NCBI RefSeq assembly: GCF_004364345.1
Contig: NZ_SOCA01000001.1
Span: 930,001-994,000, forward strand
Source: Prosthecobacter fusiformis
GTDB lineage: Bacteria; Verrucomicrobiota; Verrucomicrobiia; Verrucomicrobiales; Verrucomicrobiaceae
DNA length: 64,000 bases
Reading direction: 5' to 3'
The notes under the pieces are model-generated. The model made no database searches, was not told the origin of the DNA, and saw nothing but the letters and a program-made list of their open reading frames with translations. A program made the position numbers and the translations under genes. Numbering within the stretch: position 1 is the stretch's first letter; each line of letters begins with the position of its first letter. Positions 1 through 9,946 of the stretch are shown here, in pieces.

Positions 1-383
1 TCGTTGCCCTCAGCCCCGCCCCATTACTTTCCAGCCGCCGCCTCACCTCTCAGGACCAGGAGCGCATTTACGCAGCTGCTGAACTCCTGCGCAAATCGCT
101 GGAGGCACCTCCCACGCTCATGGAGCTGGCCACCCGAGTTTCCTTGAGCGAGTCCAAGCTGAAGTCCGGCTTTCATCAGGTTTTTGGAACTACCACTTTT
201 GGTTATCTCCGCCAGCAGCGGCTGGAAAAAGCGCGGCTGCTGCTGGAGCGGGGGGATTGTACCATTCTGGATGCCTCCCATATGGTCGGCATTAGCAATC
301 CCAGCCACTTTGCCACCCTGTTCAAGCAGCAGTTCGGCATGAATCCGAAGCAGTTTCAACTGAACGCCACGCGGCAGAAATAA
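1..383 (+). CDS. AraC-family transcriptional regulator, C-terminal part (cut by window edge)
   Basis: The reading frame is open from base 3 and runs off the left edge, so only the last 127 residues or so are visible. They form an AraC/XylS double helix-turn-helix: the first helix pair is around MELATRVSLSESKLKSGF and the second ends in the classic VGISNPSHFATLFKQQFGMNPKQF signature region. This class binds DNA and activates nearby promoters. The gene ends 50 bases before a TonB-dependent siderophore receptor on the same strand, the arrangement of PchR-type regulators that sense a ferric siderophore. The sensor half is outside the window, so the siderophore-responsive role is inferred from context. 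Confident as AraC family, moderate for PchR type. Confidence 0.9.
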   Translation, partial: VALSPAPLLSSRRLTSQDQERIYAAAELLRKSLEAPPTLMELATRVSLSESKLKSGFHQVFGTTTFGYLRQQRLEKARLLLERGDCTILDASHMVGISNPSHFATLFKQQFGMNPKQFQLNATRQK

Positions 384-433
384 AACGCCATGTGGTAGAA
401 ATCAGATGATAACGGGTCTCAGTAGCTGCCTGC

Positions 434-2620
434 ATGAAGCCCCTCCCGCTGTCCCTCATTTTCACCTGCCTTTCCCTGACCCCTCTCTGGGCGCAACAAG
501 CCCCAGACGCGGCCGCTACGGAAGTGGAAACCCTGCCAGAAGTCATCGTCTCCGCTGAAGCGGAACCAAAGAACCGCTATACGGAACCGGTCTCCAACTC
601 TGCATCCCGTTTGCCGGAAAATGTGATGGAGGTCCCCCGCTCCGTGCAGACGGTCACCCAGCAGGTCATCCAGGACCGGGCCATTGTGGATCCCCAGGAA
701 GCCGTCCAGAACGTCAGCGGTGTGCAGCGTGGCGGTTCCTTCACCGGCACCGGGGAGACCTACCGCCTGCGCGGATTTGCCCAGCAGACTTACATCAAGG
801 ACGGCTTCCGCGCCGGGTCCGTCCCCGGCGGCATCTCCTTCACTGCCGTCTCCCCTACGGACGTGGCCAACCTTCAGCAGATCGAAGTTCTCAAAGGCCC
901 TGCCTCCATCCTCTTCGGGCGCGGGGAGCCTGGCGGCGCGGTAAATTACATCACCCGCACGGCCGGTTTTGAGGATTCCTACAGCATTCAGCAGATGGTC
1001 GGCAGCTTTGACTTCTACCGCACCCAGGTCAATGCCAACTGGGCCGCCGTGCCGGACAAGTTCGCCCTCCGTTTCGATGGTGCTTTTGAGACCGGAGATT
1101 CCTACATTGATCTGGTGGAGTCGGAGCGCACCTTCATTGCCCCGGCTTTTGCCTGGAAGATCAGCGAGGACACCCTGCTGAATTTCCGCGCGGAATACAG
1201 CCACGATGAACGCTCCACCATCCCCGGCATGCCTTATCAGAATGGCAGCGTCATCGGCGGCATCCCTTACGACCGCTATTTTGGGGAACCCGGTTATACC
1301 CGCAATGTAACGGACACCTACCGTGCGCTCCTGACCCTGGAGCACCGGTGGAATGAGCATCATAAAACGACTCTCTCCCTCCACGGGCTGACCTCCACCA
1401 GTGAAGGAGGCTACTTCATTCTCTTCAACTTCGCTGGCCCGCTCCAGGACCCGGTCACCGGAAACATTGCCCGCTCCGCATCCACCACGGACTTTGCCGA
1501 GCATTACCTGACCGCGCGGCTGGATCACCTCATCACCTGGGACCTAGCCCCGGATGTGAAGAACGAGCTGCTCATCTCCGCCGAGTTTGACTACCAGAAC
1601 AATGACAACATCCGGTACCTCAGCGGGCATACAAGCCTCAATCCCTCAAATCCGGTTTACACGGGTTATCAGCCCAGCCCCCTGGTCCCCGTCCCAGGTT
1701 TCCCCACCACTTTTTCAGAGGCCACCGACACGGATGCCAAAGCCTATTCCCTGCTGCTCATGGACAAGGTTTCCTTCGGCGAATCCGTGTTCCTGAATTT
1801 TGGCGCGCGGCTGGAGTGGTTTGATGCCAGCAATTCCTCCGTTTATGTGGACCCAGGAGTGCCGTTCGGGAGCTCCTATGCCGAGCTAGACCAGGGCAGC
1901 GTGAATCCCTTTGTCGGTCTGGTCTTCAAGCCTATTCAACAGCTCGCCCTATACGGCAGCTACTCGGAAAGCACCTTTTCGTTTAAAAACATCGCGCTGA
2001 GAACCTCCGGCGGTGAAAGCCTGGACCCGGAGCGCGCCCGCCAGTTTGAGCTGGGGGCCAAGACCGAGCTGCTGGACGGCAGATTCATCGCCAGCGCTGC
2101 CTTCTTCCAGATCAATAAGACTGACATCGCCGCCGCAGATCCTGGCAACCCGCTGTTCTCCATCAATGCAGGCGAGGAGCGCAGCCGTGGTTTTGAGCTG
2201 GACCTCGCGGGTGAGCTGGCCCCTGGCTGGAGGCTGCTGATGAACTACGCCTACCTGGAAAGCCGCATCATTGATGCTCCCGGCGGAGCCAATGTGGGCA
2301 ACCGCCGCCCCGGTGTACCGGAAAACAGCGGCAGTATTTTCACCACTTATGAGATCCAGACGGGCAAGCTAAAAGGGTTCGGTTTTGGCGGCGGCGTTTA
2401 CATGAGTGACCGCGTGGCCGTGGATACCATCAACAGCGGCAATCTGGCCGGTTATGCGCAGACGGATGCCCTGGTCTTTTACCGGCGTAATAACTGGCAA
2501 GTGCAGCTCAATGTGAAGAACCTTTTCGATAACGAAATCTTCTACTCCACGGATAACTCCACCATGGTCCAGGCAGGCCATGCCCGCACCTTCATCGCGT
2601 CCGTGAAATTCGAGTTTTAA
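434..2620 (+). CDS. TonB-dependent siderophore receptor
   Basis: Outer-membrane receptor, 728 residues, the usual length for ferric-siderophore receptors of the FhuA/FpvA type. A signal peptide covers about residues 1-20 (ending PLWAQQ). A plug domain lies at roughly 55-160, with VPRSVQTVTQQVIQDR, YRLRGF and the IEVLKGPASILFGRGEPGG block that marks siderophore receptor plugs. The rest is the 22-strand barrel, and the chain ends in FEF, with the terminal aromatic residue needed for outer-membrane assembly. It lies between an AraC regulator and a PepSY membrane protein, which supports iron-siderophore uptake energised by TonB. No separate TonB box assignment was attempted. The ligand cannot be deduced from sequence alone. 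Confidence 0.96.
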   Translation: MKPLPLSLIFTCLSLTPLWAQQAPDAAATEVETLPEVIVSAEAEPKNRYTEPVSNSASRLPENVMEVPRSVQTVTQQVIQDRAIVDPQEAVQNVSGVQRGGSFTGTGETYRLRGFAQQTYIKDGFRAGSVPGGISFTAVSPTDVANLQQIEVLKGPASILFGRGEPGGAVNYITRTAGFEDSYSIQQMVGSFDFYRTQVNANWAAVPDKFALRFDGAFETGDSYIDLVESERTFIAPAFAWKISEDTLLNFRAEYSHDERSTIPGMPYQNGSVIGGIPYDRYFGEPGYTRNVTDTYRALLTLEHRWNEHHKTTLSLHGLTSTSEGGYFILFNFAGPLQDPVTGNIARSASTTDFAEHYLTARLDHLITWDLAPDVKNELLISAEFDYQNNDNIRYLSGHTSLNPSNPVYTGYQPSPLVPVPGFPTTFSEATDTDAKAYSLLLMDKVSFGESVFLNFGARLEWFDASNSSVYVDPGVPFGSSYAELDQGSVNPFVGLVFKPIQQLALYGSYSESTFSFKNIALRTSGGESLDPERARQFELGAKTELLDGRFIASAAFFQINKTDIAAADPGNPLFSINAGEERSRGFELDLAGELAPGWRLLMNYAYLESRIIDAPGGANVGNRRPGVPENSGSIFTTYEIQTGKLKGFGFGGGVYMSDRVAVDTINSGNLAGYAQTDALVFYRRNNWQVQLNVKNLFDNEIFYSTDNSTMVQAGHARTFIASVKFEF

Positions 2621-2625
2621 TCTCA

Positions 2626-3753
2626 ATGGCCACCCCCGCCTCACTCCGCCGCTGGACCACCGTACACCGCTGGAGCAGCCTCTTTTGCACTGCCAATCTG
2701 CTGTTCCTCTGCGTCACCGGTCTCCTGCTCATCTTCCACCCGGAGATTGACGCCATGCTCGGCTCCATGCCAGAGATCCGGCAAGAAGGACGGACGATGC
2801 TGCCGCCTGGCCAGTTGGTGGAGGCGGCACGGGAGGCCCGGCCAGGCTGGTCCCCGGCCGTTTATTCTGAGGATGAAGACCACCCAGGCCGGGCCTATGT
2901 ATCCATGCTGCCGCCGGGCGTTCAGGATCTGGGAGAAAGCAAGACCGTCATTCTGGATGGCTTCACGGGGCAAGCGGCAGAGGTGAAGCTGGACCAGACG
3001 TTCAGCATGATTGTGCTGAATCTGCATGCCAATCTCTTCGCCGGGTTCATCGGGGAATTGTTTCTGGCCTTGGTGGGCATCGCTTTCTTCGTCGCATTGA
3101 TTTCAGGCGTGGTCCTATACGCACCCTTTATGCGCAGCTGCCTCTATGGCTTGATTCGTCGTGACCGTAGCAGGCGCATCTTCCAGTTGGACCTGCATAA
3201 CCTCGTCGGCATCTCGACGTTGGCTTGGTGCTGCGTCGTCTGTTTCACTGGCATCATTCTGGAGCTGGGAAAACCCCTCCTGATGATTTACCAGCATCAG
3301 GACCTCGCCGCCATGACCGCCCCGTTTAAAGATCGTCCTGCACCGGAGCGCATCGTGCCACTGGATCAGGCCATCGCGACTGCCCAGCAGGCATGGCCTG
3401 CGCATCGAATGCAGTTCGCCGTTTTTCCAGGCACTCAGTTAACCGGACAGCATCATTTCACGCTCTTTATGGCGGCTGAGTCCGGCTTGGCTAAGCGCGT
3501 GCCCAAACTGACACTGGTGGATGCTGCCACCGGAGAGCTCACCGTTGCTAGTGATGCCCCCTGGTACATCCAGGCGCTTTTTGTTAGCGGCCCGCTGCAT
3601 TTTGGTGACTACGCCGGGACGCCACTGCGGATCATCTGGGCCTTGTTTACCATCCTTACCATCATCCTCTGCGTCAGCGGACTTTACCTTTTCATTGCCA
3701 AACTACGCGGACGCCGCCGTGATCTTCCGCTGCTTCAGGAGGCCACTTCATGA
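2626..3753 (+). CDS. PepSY-associated TM (PiuB-like) inner-membrane protein
   Basis: A 375-residue protein of the PepSY_TM family. The N-terminal HRWSSLFCTANLLFLCVTGL segment followed by IFHPEID is typical. Four membrane spans are visible, at about residues 18-38, 145-170, 190-215 and 338-360, with two large periplasmic PepSY-like regions between them. These proteins often sit beside siderophore receptors and are thought to help reduce or release iron from the siderophore in the periplasm. That role is known for the family only loosely. Here the gene starts 5 bases after the receptor stop, so the two are almost certainly co-transcribed. Its stop overlaps the start of a 55-residue membrane protein (ATGA). 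Confidence 0.9.
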   Translation: MATPASLRRWTTVHRWSSLFCTANLLFLCVTGLLLIFHPEIDAMLGSMPEIRQEGRTMLPPGQLVEAAREARPGWSPAVYSEDEDHPGRAYVSMLPPGVQDLGESKTVILDGFTGQAAEVKLDQTFSMIVLNLHANLFAGFIGELFLALVGIAFFVALISGVVLYAPFMRSCLYGLIRRDRSRRIFQLDLHNLVGISTLAWCCVVCFTGIILELGKPLLMIYQHQDLAAMTAPFKDRPAPERIVPLDQAIATAQQAWPAHRMQFAVFPGTQLTGQHHFTLFMAAESGLAKRVPKLTLVDAATGELTVASDAPWYIQALFVSGPLHFGDYAGTPLRIIWALFTILTIILCVSGLYLFIAKLRGRRRDLPLLQEATS

Positions 3754-3917
3754 ACTCTCTCCGCCGCTCTACCTGGGCCATCCCCGCCATCCTGGCATTC
3801 ACTTCCCTGACCGCCCTGATTCTTGCCCTTGTGGCAGAAGGCGTATGGGACTGGCTTTCCTGGACCCTACTGGCCCTGCCACCGGCTTTGATTATCGGCT
3901 TTTGGCTGAAAAAATAG
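3750..3917 (+). CDS. small membrane protein of the siderophore operon
   Basis: A 55-codon frame starting at the ATG of an ATGA overlap with the PepSY gene. The protein begins MNSLRRSTWAIPAILAF and ends in FWLKK. It has two hydrophobic stretches (about residues 10-28 and 34-52) separated by a short acidic/Trp-rich turn, so it is predicted to be a two-span inner-membrane hairpin. Translational coupling and strand continuity argue that it is real despite its size. Short membrane proteins of this sort are common at the end of PepSY_TM operons, but I do not recognise a named family. Function unknown, probably accessory to iron uptake. Confidence 0.72.
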   Translation: MNSLRRSTWAIPAILAFTSLTALILALVAEGVWDWLSWTLLALPPALIIGFWLKK

Positions 3918-3987
3918 CGTCTGGTTGTCGGTTCCAAAATCCGTCTTCAAGTCAGAAAAGACTAAATTCTTTTCCGTGCGCTTTCGT

Positions 3988-4008
3988 CTGTGTGCTATTC
4001 TCACACAG
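3988..4008. repeat. perfect inverted repeat upstream of the macroglobulin gene
   Basis: CTGTGTG and CACACAG, separated by 7 bases, lie 19 bases before the ATG chosen for the alpha-2-macroglobulin. It could be an operator, a 5' UTR hairpin, or a weak terminator of the siderophore operon. There is no T-run after it, so a terminator is less likely. Confidence 0.45.
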
Positions 4009-4026
4009 CGAATTTCCCCGCACGTC

Positions 4027-7000
4027 ATGAAACTTACCACGCGTTTTGGGCTGGCTTCAGCCCTATGTTTTGCGGCTCTGCTGCCGCTAACTGTCTCCCT
4101 GGCGGCTCCTTTCAAAAAGAGCCGTACTGAAGTCAAAGCTGAGCCGGTTTTAGAGGCCGAGCTCACCGTGAATCCGGCGGAGTTGTCTCCGGAGTCCACC
4201 ATTGAAGTGGTCTTTCCCACGCCGATGATTTCCAAGGACAAGATCGGCCAGGTGGATACCGAGTCGCCGTTGTTGGTGCAACCCGCATTGGCTGGGGAGT
4301 TCCAATGGGTGAGCACAAGAAGCGGACAGTACAAGCTCAAGCAGGCTCCGAAGTTCAATGCCAGCTATGATTTCGCCCTGCGCCCAGGCTTGCGTGATCT
4401 GGCGGGCAAGTCCCTTTCAAGCGAGGCGATTGCCTCCGTCAACAGCGCTCAGTTCCGCATCATTGACCAGTCCCCCAAATGGTTCAGCGACGATGAGGCC
4501 AAGCGTGTGCCGCGTTTCCTGTTTGAGTTCAACGACAACGTCACCGCAGCGGACACGGCACCGCACATGGCTTATGTCTCGGAAGAACCAGCACTCAGCA
4601 TTCCGGTGGTCGCCCGCCACGCCTCTGCGCAGGATTTCGCAAATTACAGCGAACCTCAGCCCACTTGGGCTGAAGAGATTGCCAAGGTGAAACCGCAGTT
4701 ACCTGCCGGAACTACACGCCTGAGCGCCATTGTGGTGGAACCAGTGGAGCCTCTGCCAGTGGCTAAGAAGTGGAAGCTTATCGTCAGAACGAGTCTGATG
4801 AATGCTTCTGGTTATGTCAATCTGGCCGCAGGTAGCGAGATCGCCCTTGGAGATGTGAAACCATTCGAGGTCAAGGGAATGGTCGGCCATACGCCCTTTG
4901 ACCAGCCGCCTTACCTGGAGATCGATTTCAACAAAAGCCTGCTACCCTCTCATGAAGGCCCCTGGACGGCTGAGGAGTTGAAGCCCCTGACGGATCGCAT
5001 CGCGGCATCTGTCCACATCGAGCCTTTTGTCGAAGGCCTGACGGCTGAAATTCGTGGTTACAGTTTCCGCCTCACCGGAGCCTTCGCTTTGAAGTCCCCC
5101 TACCGTGTGACAGTGGCCCCAGAAATCATGTCGGGTGACGGTCTGCCTCTCTCCGCTCGTGTGGATCAGGAAGCCTCCTTCATCCCGAACCCACCTTACA
5201 TCGCAGCCCCTGCTTTTGTGCGCACCCAACTCTCCAGCGGCAGCGGGGACTTTGAAGTCTCCGTCGCCAACGTGCGAGAGGTGCGTGTGCGCGCCCGCCG
5301 TCTCACCGGCCCTGAACTCCTCCAGACTACGCAGAAGTACGAGAAGTACCGCAGTGCCTTTTACCTCAACGAGAAAAAGAAAAACGAATTCCGTCCCGAG
5401 ACTCTGGATACTTATCCTGGCACCGTGGTTTTTGACCGGACCTTCCCGGTGAACAAGCCGCTGGATCACAGCGAGATGATCAAGCTCAACTGGCTGGAAA
5501 TCCTGGGCAGCGATGCAGGTGCCCCCCTGTTCCTGGAATTTGAAGGCCGGGCTTCCGAAGGCTTGGATCACAAAGGGGTCATCACTCAGACTCTCGTCCA
5601 GTTCACGGACCTGGGCCTCATGCAGAAGAGCAACGGGCGTGAAACACTCGTCTTTGCCACGTCTCTCAAAACAGGAAAGCCGGTGGCTGGCGTGCGCCTG
5701 ACCGCAGTGGATGCTGAGCAGAAGCTGATTGGTTATGCCGATACTGATGCCAGCGGCATCGCTACATTGAAAGGGGCAGATCCTTCCCTCATCCTGGCGG
5801 AAAAAGGAGGCGACTGCACCGCCCTTGATTGCGATAGCTCCCACATTGGTGGTGCCGTCCCTTATGACATTCCGACCGCGTGGGAAGATGTGTGGAAGCC
5901 CGTCCGCCGTACCTTTGTTTTTTCTGACCGCCCCTTGTATCGCCCAGGGGATACCGCACATGTGAAAGCGCTCACCCGCATCCGTGTGGCTGATGATCTG
6001 ACCCTGGATCCTGCCGCCACCAAAGCCCGCGTCGTGATCCGCGATCCACGCTACCGTGTGGTGATGGAAAAGGAGATTTCTTTCACTCCAGGCGGCTCTT
6101 GGAATGAAGACTTTAAACTGCCTGAGGGTCCGCTCGGCTGGTATGAAATGCTGGTCCACTTTGACACTCCCGGAAGTGAGAATGAAGGGGCCAGTGGCTT
6201 CTACAATTTCCGCATTGATGACTACAAGCCCAACAGTTTCGAAGTCAAAATGGACGGTCAGAAGTTGGAGATCCTTGCGGACCGCCTGAGGCTGCCGCTG
6301 AGCGCCAATTATTACATGGGCAAATCACTCAGCCGTGCCAAAGCAAGCTGGACGGCGTCCTCTTCCCGCTCCTTCACTGCGCCTGCGGGGTATGATGACT
6401 ATCACTTCGGTGCAGCTCCCCGCTGGGCGTACTATGGCAAAGATCGCGATGCTGATGGCAACTACGATGACAGCGACTCCGAAGAGGAAAGTGAGTGGTG
6501 GGTCAATGGCGATGTCTTCCTGGCCGAAGACGGTACCGCCACTCTAGAAATGCCCATGCCACCGCCAGATCGTGCAGCGCTGCCCCAGCAGGTACGCGTC
6601 ACGGCAGAGGTCACGGACATCAACCAACAGACCATCAGTTCAGCCACGGAATTCGAAGTTCCAGGTGCCGCCTATATTCTCGGTTTGAAGGGACCTCAGA
6701 TGTTTGGCACCGCAGGTCAGGATGTGCGTGTGGATGTGGTGGCCATTGACTCCAAAGGCCAGCCAGCCACCGGAGATGTGCGTGTGGATGTGATCGTCGA
6801 ACGCCAGGAATACCACACCCTGAAAATCGCCACGGCTGGCGGAGGCTCCACCACGAAGGACCAGGTGATCTTGCGTGAGGAACTCAAACAATCGTATGAC
6901 CTTAAAGCTGCGGCCGCAGGCACACCGCCCACGACGTTGATCAACTTCAAGCCCGTTCGTGGCGGCGTCTATTTTGTCACTGCGCAGGCCATGGATGCCC

Positions 7001-9915
7001 AGGGTAAAAAACTCCTTTCTCGTCTGCCTATTTACGTCCTCGGTGGCGGTGAATTTCCATGGGCTATGGAGGACGGGGCACGCATCAATCTCCAGCCGGA
7101 GAAGAAAAAGCTGAAGCCGGGTGAAGAGGCCGTCATCGTGGTGAAGACTCCCATCGCAGGCACTGCTCTCGTCAGTGTCGAGCGTAACAAAGTGCACCGC
7201 CACTTCGTCACCCAGATCTCACCCGAGCAGCCCGTCATCCGCGTGCCGGTGCAGGATGAAGAAGCGCCAAATGTCTTTGTCTCCGTCGTACTGGTGCGCG
7301 GCAGTGAAGGCAGTCCGAAACAGCACAAGATGCCCGAGTATAAAGTGGGCTATTGCCAGCTTGAAGTGGATTCCAAAGTGAAGGAACTAACCGTCGCCAT
7401 CACCCCCGAAAAACCTGAAATTTTGCCGGGTGAATCGTTCGCTATCAGCGGCACCATCACAGATTACCAAGGCAGGCCCGTCAGTGGTAGCGAAGTCACC
7501 CTTTATGCCGTGGATGAAGGGGTGCTCAGCCTGATGAAGCACGAGACTCCAGATCCGTCCGCTTACTTTCATGAAGACCAGCCCCTGGCGATCGACAACT
7601 ACACCTCCTTTGATGACCTGCTCCCAGAAGAATTTGCTGCGCGTGATCGTGGCAATAAAGGGTTCCTCATCGGCGGCGGCGGAGACATGGATGACAGCTC
7701 CAAACAGGTGCGGAAAAACTTCGTTGCCACGCCTCTCTGGCTGGCCACCACGCTGACCAATGCAGAGGGTAAAATCACCACCTCGGTCATGGCTCCAGAC
7801 AACCTCACGCGTTACCGCCTGATGGCTGTCGCCAGCAGCGGTGCGGATCGTTTTGGCAGTGGGGAGTCTGCTTTTAAAATCAACAAACCTCTGATGGTCG
7901 AGCCAGTCGTTCCACGCTTTGCCCGACTGGAGGACGAGACACTGCTGAAGGCCGTCATACACAACACCACCCCACATTCAGGTGAGGTGCGCGTGCGTCT
8001 GGAATTGGATGATACCGCCGACTTCATCCGTGAAGAGCGCCTGTTCATTCCTGCCAGCTTGAAGCCTGAAGATTCTGCCGATCCAAAAGTATGGCAACAG
8101 ACCATCAGCATCAAAGCGGGTGAAACCACCTCCGTGGCCTACCCGGTCAAGTTCACCAAACTGGGCACCGCTAACTGGAAATGGGCGGCAGAAACAGTCA
8201 CCTGGACCGCAGGCGCACCAGCCCTAAAGGATGCCACCCTTTCCACCTTTGAGGTCACCTATCCGGTGCCTGAATTGAAGGAGGTGCGTTATGCCCGCCT
8301 CACGTCCGGCACCCCGGCTGAAAACTTGGCGAAGCAGATCAATCCTGCACTGCTCGAAGGTGAAGGCAGCGTACAAGTGAGCATCAGCACTTCACGTCTC
8401 TCAGAGGCCAAAGACGCGCTGGAATACATCCTGACTTATCCTTACGGCTGTGCCGAACAGACCACCTCCGCCACCATGCCATGGCTGGCCCTGGGTGGAT
8501 ATCAGCCCTTGTTTCCTGACCTCATCAGCCCGGAAAAATCCAAGGACGCCATTCAGAAAGGTGTGAACAAACTGCTGCAAATGACCACCGAAGAAGGAGG
8601 TCTGGCCTACTGGCCCGGCGGCAATGAACCCTCCAGGTGGGCCAGCGCTTACGGGGGGCTGATGCTCCTGCGGGCCAAAGATGCCGGGGCGGATGTGCCA
8701 CCAGAGGCACTGGACAAACTGCTCGCATTCCTGTCCGGGAAACTGCGCGGACTGGAAGAGGAAAAGGACTTTAATAACATCACGGATTGCGCCCTCTCCC
8801 TCTATACCCTGGCTAAGGGCAAGAAAGCGGAACCGGCCTACCAAAATTTGCTTCATTCGAAACGGACCACCCTTCCAGAAGCCGCACGTCTTTATACGGC
8901 CCTGGCCATGTGCTTGTCAGACGCCCCAAGTGACCAGATCAAGGAGATGGTCGGCTGGATGCCCCCGGCTGCGCCAGAAAAGACCACGACGAAAAAGAAG
9001 ATCCTGGCCCCCACCCGTCCCGCTGTTTCCGGCTGGTCCCACTGGGCAGGCAACGATGTCAACAAAGCCCTTCGACTCATTGTTTATACACATCTGGGGC
9101 TGAAACAGGATGCTGAAGCGCTGGCTCTTTCCATGCTTCAAAGCCGCAATGGCCGGGGTGAATGGGGGAATACCTTCACTAATGCTTGGACCCTCACTTC
9201 CCTGGCCGCTTATGAACGCAGCTTGAAAAACAGTGCCTTGCCGCTCATGGCCACGGTCCTTTGGGATGCCCAGGAACAACCACTCAACATCCCCGCCCAT
9301 CCAGGTACGGCCCAGGTCTCCTTTGCCCTCAATGAAAAGCTGTCCTCCGCCCCGCTGAAAGTGGAGCTTCCTGAAGGGCGCGAAGCCTTCTCCCGAATCC
9401 AGGCCAGTGCCTATCCGCCCGCCCGCGATTTCGCCGGTGAAAACAAAGGTTATGCCATTGAGCGCACCTACCAAAAACTGGTGGATGATGGCTCCATGCA
9501 GCCTGCGGACAACCTCCGCGTGGGAGACATGGTGGTCGTGACTCTTCAAATCGAAATTGGCGGTGATGACCGTTACCTCGCCATCAACGATCCGCTCCCA
9601 AGCGTCCTGGAAGCCATCAATCCTGAGTTCGATACCCAGAGCGAGCGCGAAGGCGACCAGTTGCCCGAAGGTGTCGGTGCCTGGTTCTGCGACCATCGCG
9701 AAGTCCGCGCAGATCGCGCCCTGTTTTTCACCGACTACGCTCCAGAAAAAGGCAAGTTCCAGCTCCGCTACCTGGCCCGTGTAATCGGCGAGGGAGATAC
9801 CATTGCCCCTCCTGCGAAGATCGAGGCCATGTATGAGCCGGACAAATACGGCCTCAGCCCCAGCCAGCGCCTCCGCACCCTGCCCTCCGCCACAGGTCAG
9901 GTGGCCGGACCGTAA
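4027..9915 (+). CDS. alpha-2-macroglobulin family protein
   Basis: A 1962-residue exported protein; the start at 4027 gives a clean signal peptide (MKLTTRFGLASALCFAALLP, cleavage near SLAA), whereas the upstream in-frame codons do not. There is no lipobox cysteine, so it is probably periplasmic rather than a lipoprotein like E. coli YfhM. MG domains fill the first 1200 residues. The central A2M block (WLATTLTNAEGKITTSVMAP) starts near residue 1238. The thioester motif GCAEQ has its cysteine at residue 1475, followed by the alpha-alpha barrel region (GGLAYWPGG, WASAYGGLMLL). The family traps proteases by a conformational change and covalent linkage. The usual partner, penicillin-binding protein 1C, is not next to it. 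An acidic DSDSEEESEWW stretch near residue 815 sits about where a bait region is expected. Confidence 0.95.
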   Translation: MKLTTRFGLASALCFAALLPLTVSLAAPFKKSRTEVKAEPVLEAELTVNPAELSPESTIEVVFPTPMISKDKIGQVDTESPLLVQPALAGEFQWVSTRSGQYKLKQAPKFNASYDFALRPGLRDLAGKSLSSEAIASVNSAQFRIIDQSPKWFSDDEAKRVPRFLFEFNDNVTAADTAPHMAYVSEEPALSIPVVARHASAQDFANYSEPQPTWAEEIAKVKPQLPAGTTRLSAIVVEPVEPLPVAKKWKLIVRTSLMNASGYVNLAAGSEIALGDVKPFEVKGMVGHTPFDQPPYLEIDFNKSLLPSHEGPWTAEELKPLTDRIAASVHIEPFVEGLTAEIRGYSFRLTGAFALKSPYRVTVAPEIMSGDGLPLSARVDQEASFIPNPPYIAAPAFVRTQLSSGSGDFEVSVANVREVRVRARRLTGPELLQTTQKYEKYRSAFYLNEKKKNEFRPETLDTYPGTVVFDRTFPVNKPLDHSEMIKLNWLEILGSDAGAPLFLEFEGRASEGLDHKGVITQTLVQFTDLGLMQKSNGRETLVFATSLKTGKPVAGVRLTAVDAEQKLIGYADTDASGIATLKGADPSLILAEKGGDCTALDCDSSHIGGAVPYDIPTAWEDVWKPVRRTFVFSDRPLYRPGDTAHVKALTRIRVADDLTLDPAATKARVVIRDPRYRVVMEKEISFTPGGSWNEDFKLPEGPLGWYEMLVHFDTPGSENEGASGFYNFRIDDYKPNSFEVKMDGQKLEILADRLRLPLSANYYMGKSLSRAKASWTASSSRSFTAPAGYDDYHFGAAPRWAYYGKDRDADGNYDDSDSEEESEWWVNGDVFLAEDGTATLEMPMPPPDRAALPQQVRVTAEVTDINQQTISSATEFEVPGAAYILGLKGPQMFGTAGQDVRVDVVAIDSKGQPATGDVRVDVIVERQEYHTLKIATAGGGSTTKDQVILREELKQSYDLKAAAAGTPPTTLINFKPVRGGVYFVTAQAMDAQGKKLLSRLPIYVLGGGEFPWAMEDGARINLQPEKKKLKPGEEAVIVVKTPIAGTALVSVERNKVHRHFVTQISPEQPVIRVPVQDEEAPNVFVSVVLVRGSEGSPKQHKMPEYKVGYCQLEVDSKVKELTVAITPEKPEILPGESFAISGTITDYQGRPVSGSEVTLYAVDEGVLSLMKHETPDPSAYFHEDQPLAIDNYTSFDDLLPEEFAARDRGNKGFLIGGGGDMDDSSKQVRKNFVATPLWLATTLTNAEGKITTSVMAPDNLTRYRLMAVASSGADRFGSGESAFKINKPLMVEPVVPRFARLEDETLLKAVIHNTTPHSGEVRVRLELDDTADFIREERLFIPASLKPEDSADPKVWQQTISIKAGETTSVAYPVKFTKLGTANWKWAAETVTWTAGAPALKDATLSTFEVTYPVPELKEVRYARLTSGTPAENLAKQINPALLEGEGSVQVSISTSRLSEAKDALEYILTYPYGCAEQTTSATMPWLALGGYQPLFPDLISPEKSKDAIQKGVNKLLQMTTEEGGLAYWPGGNEPSRWASAYGGLMLLRAKDAGADVPPEALDKLLAFLSGKLRGLEEEKDFNNITDCALSLYTLAKGKKAEPAYQNLLHSKRTTLPEAARLYTALAMCLSDAPSDQIKEMVGWMPPAAPEKTTTKKKILAPTRPAVSGWSHWAGNDVNKALRLIVYTHLGLKQDAEALALSMLQSRNGRGEWGNTFTNAWTLTSLAAYERSLKNSALPLMATVLWDAQEQPLNIPAHPGTAQVSFALNEKLSSAPLKVELPEGREAFSRIQASAYPPARDFAGENKGYAIERTYQKLVDDGSMQPADNLRVGDMVVVTLQIEIGGDDRYLAINDPLPSVLEAINPEFDTQSEREGDQLPEGVGAWFCDHREVRADRALFFTDYAPEKGKFQLRYLARVIGEGDTIAPPAKIEAMYEPDKYGLSPSQRLRTLPSATGQVAGP

Positions 9916-9946
9916 GCTGGGTGTTAAGACCGAGGGTCTTTGATTT

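Noticed and set aside
419-1528. 369-codon open frame on the minus strand
   Set aside because: Antisense to the TonB receptor, Gly/Val/Arg-rich shadow with no domain.
4942-6159. 405-codon open frame on the minus strand
   Set aside because: Antisense to the macroglobulin gene; no domain or signal.
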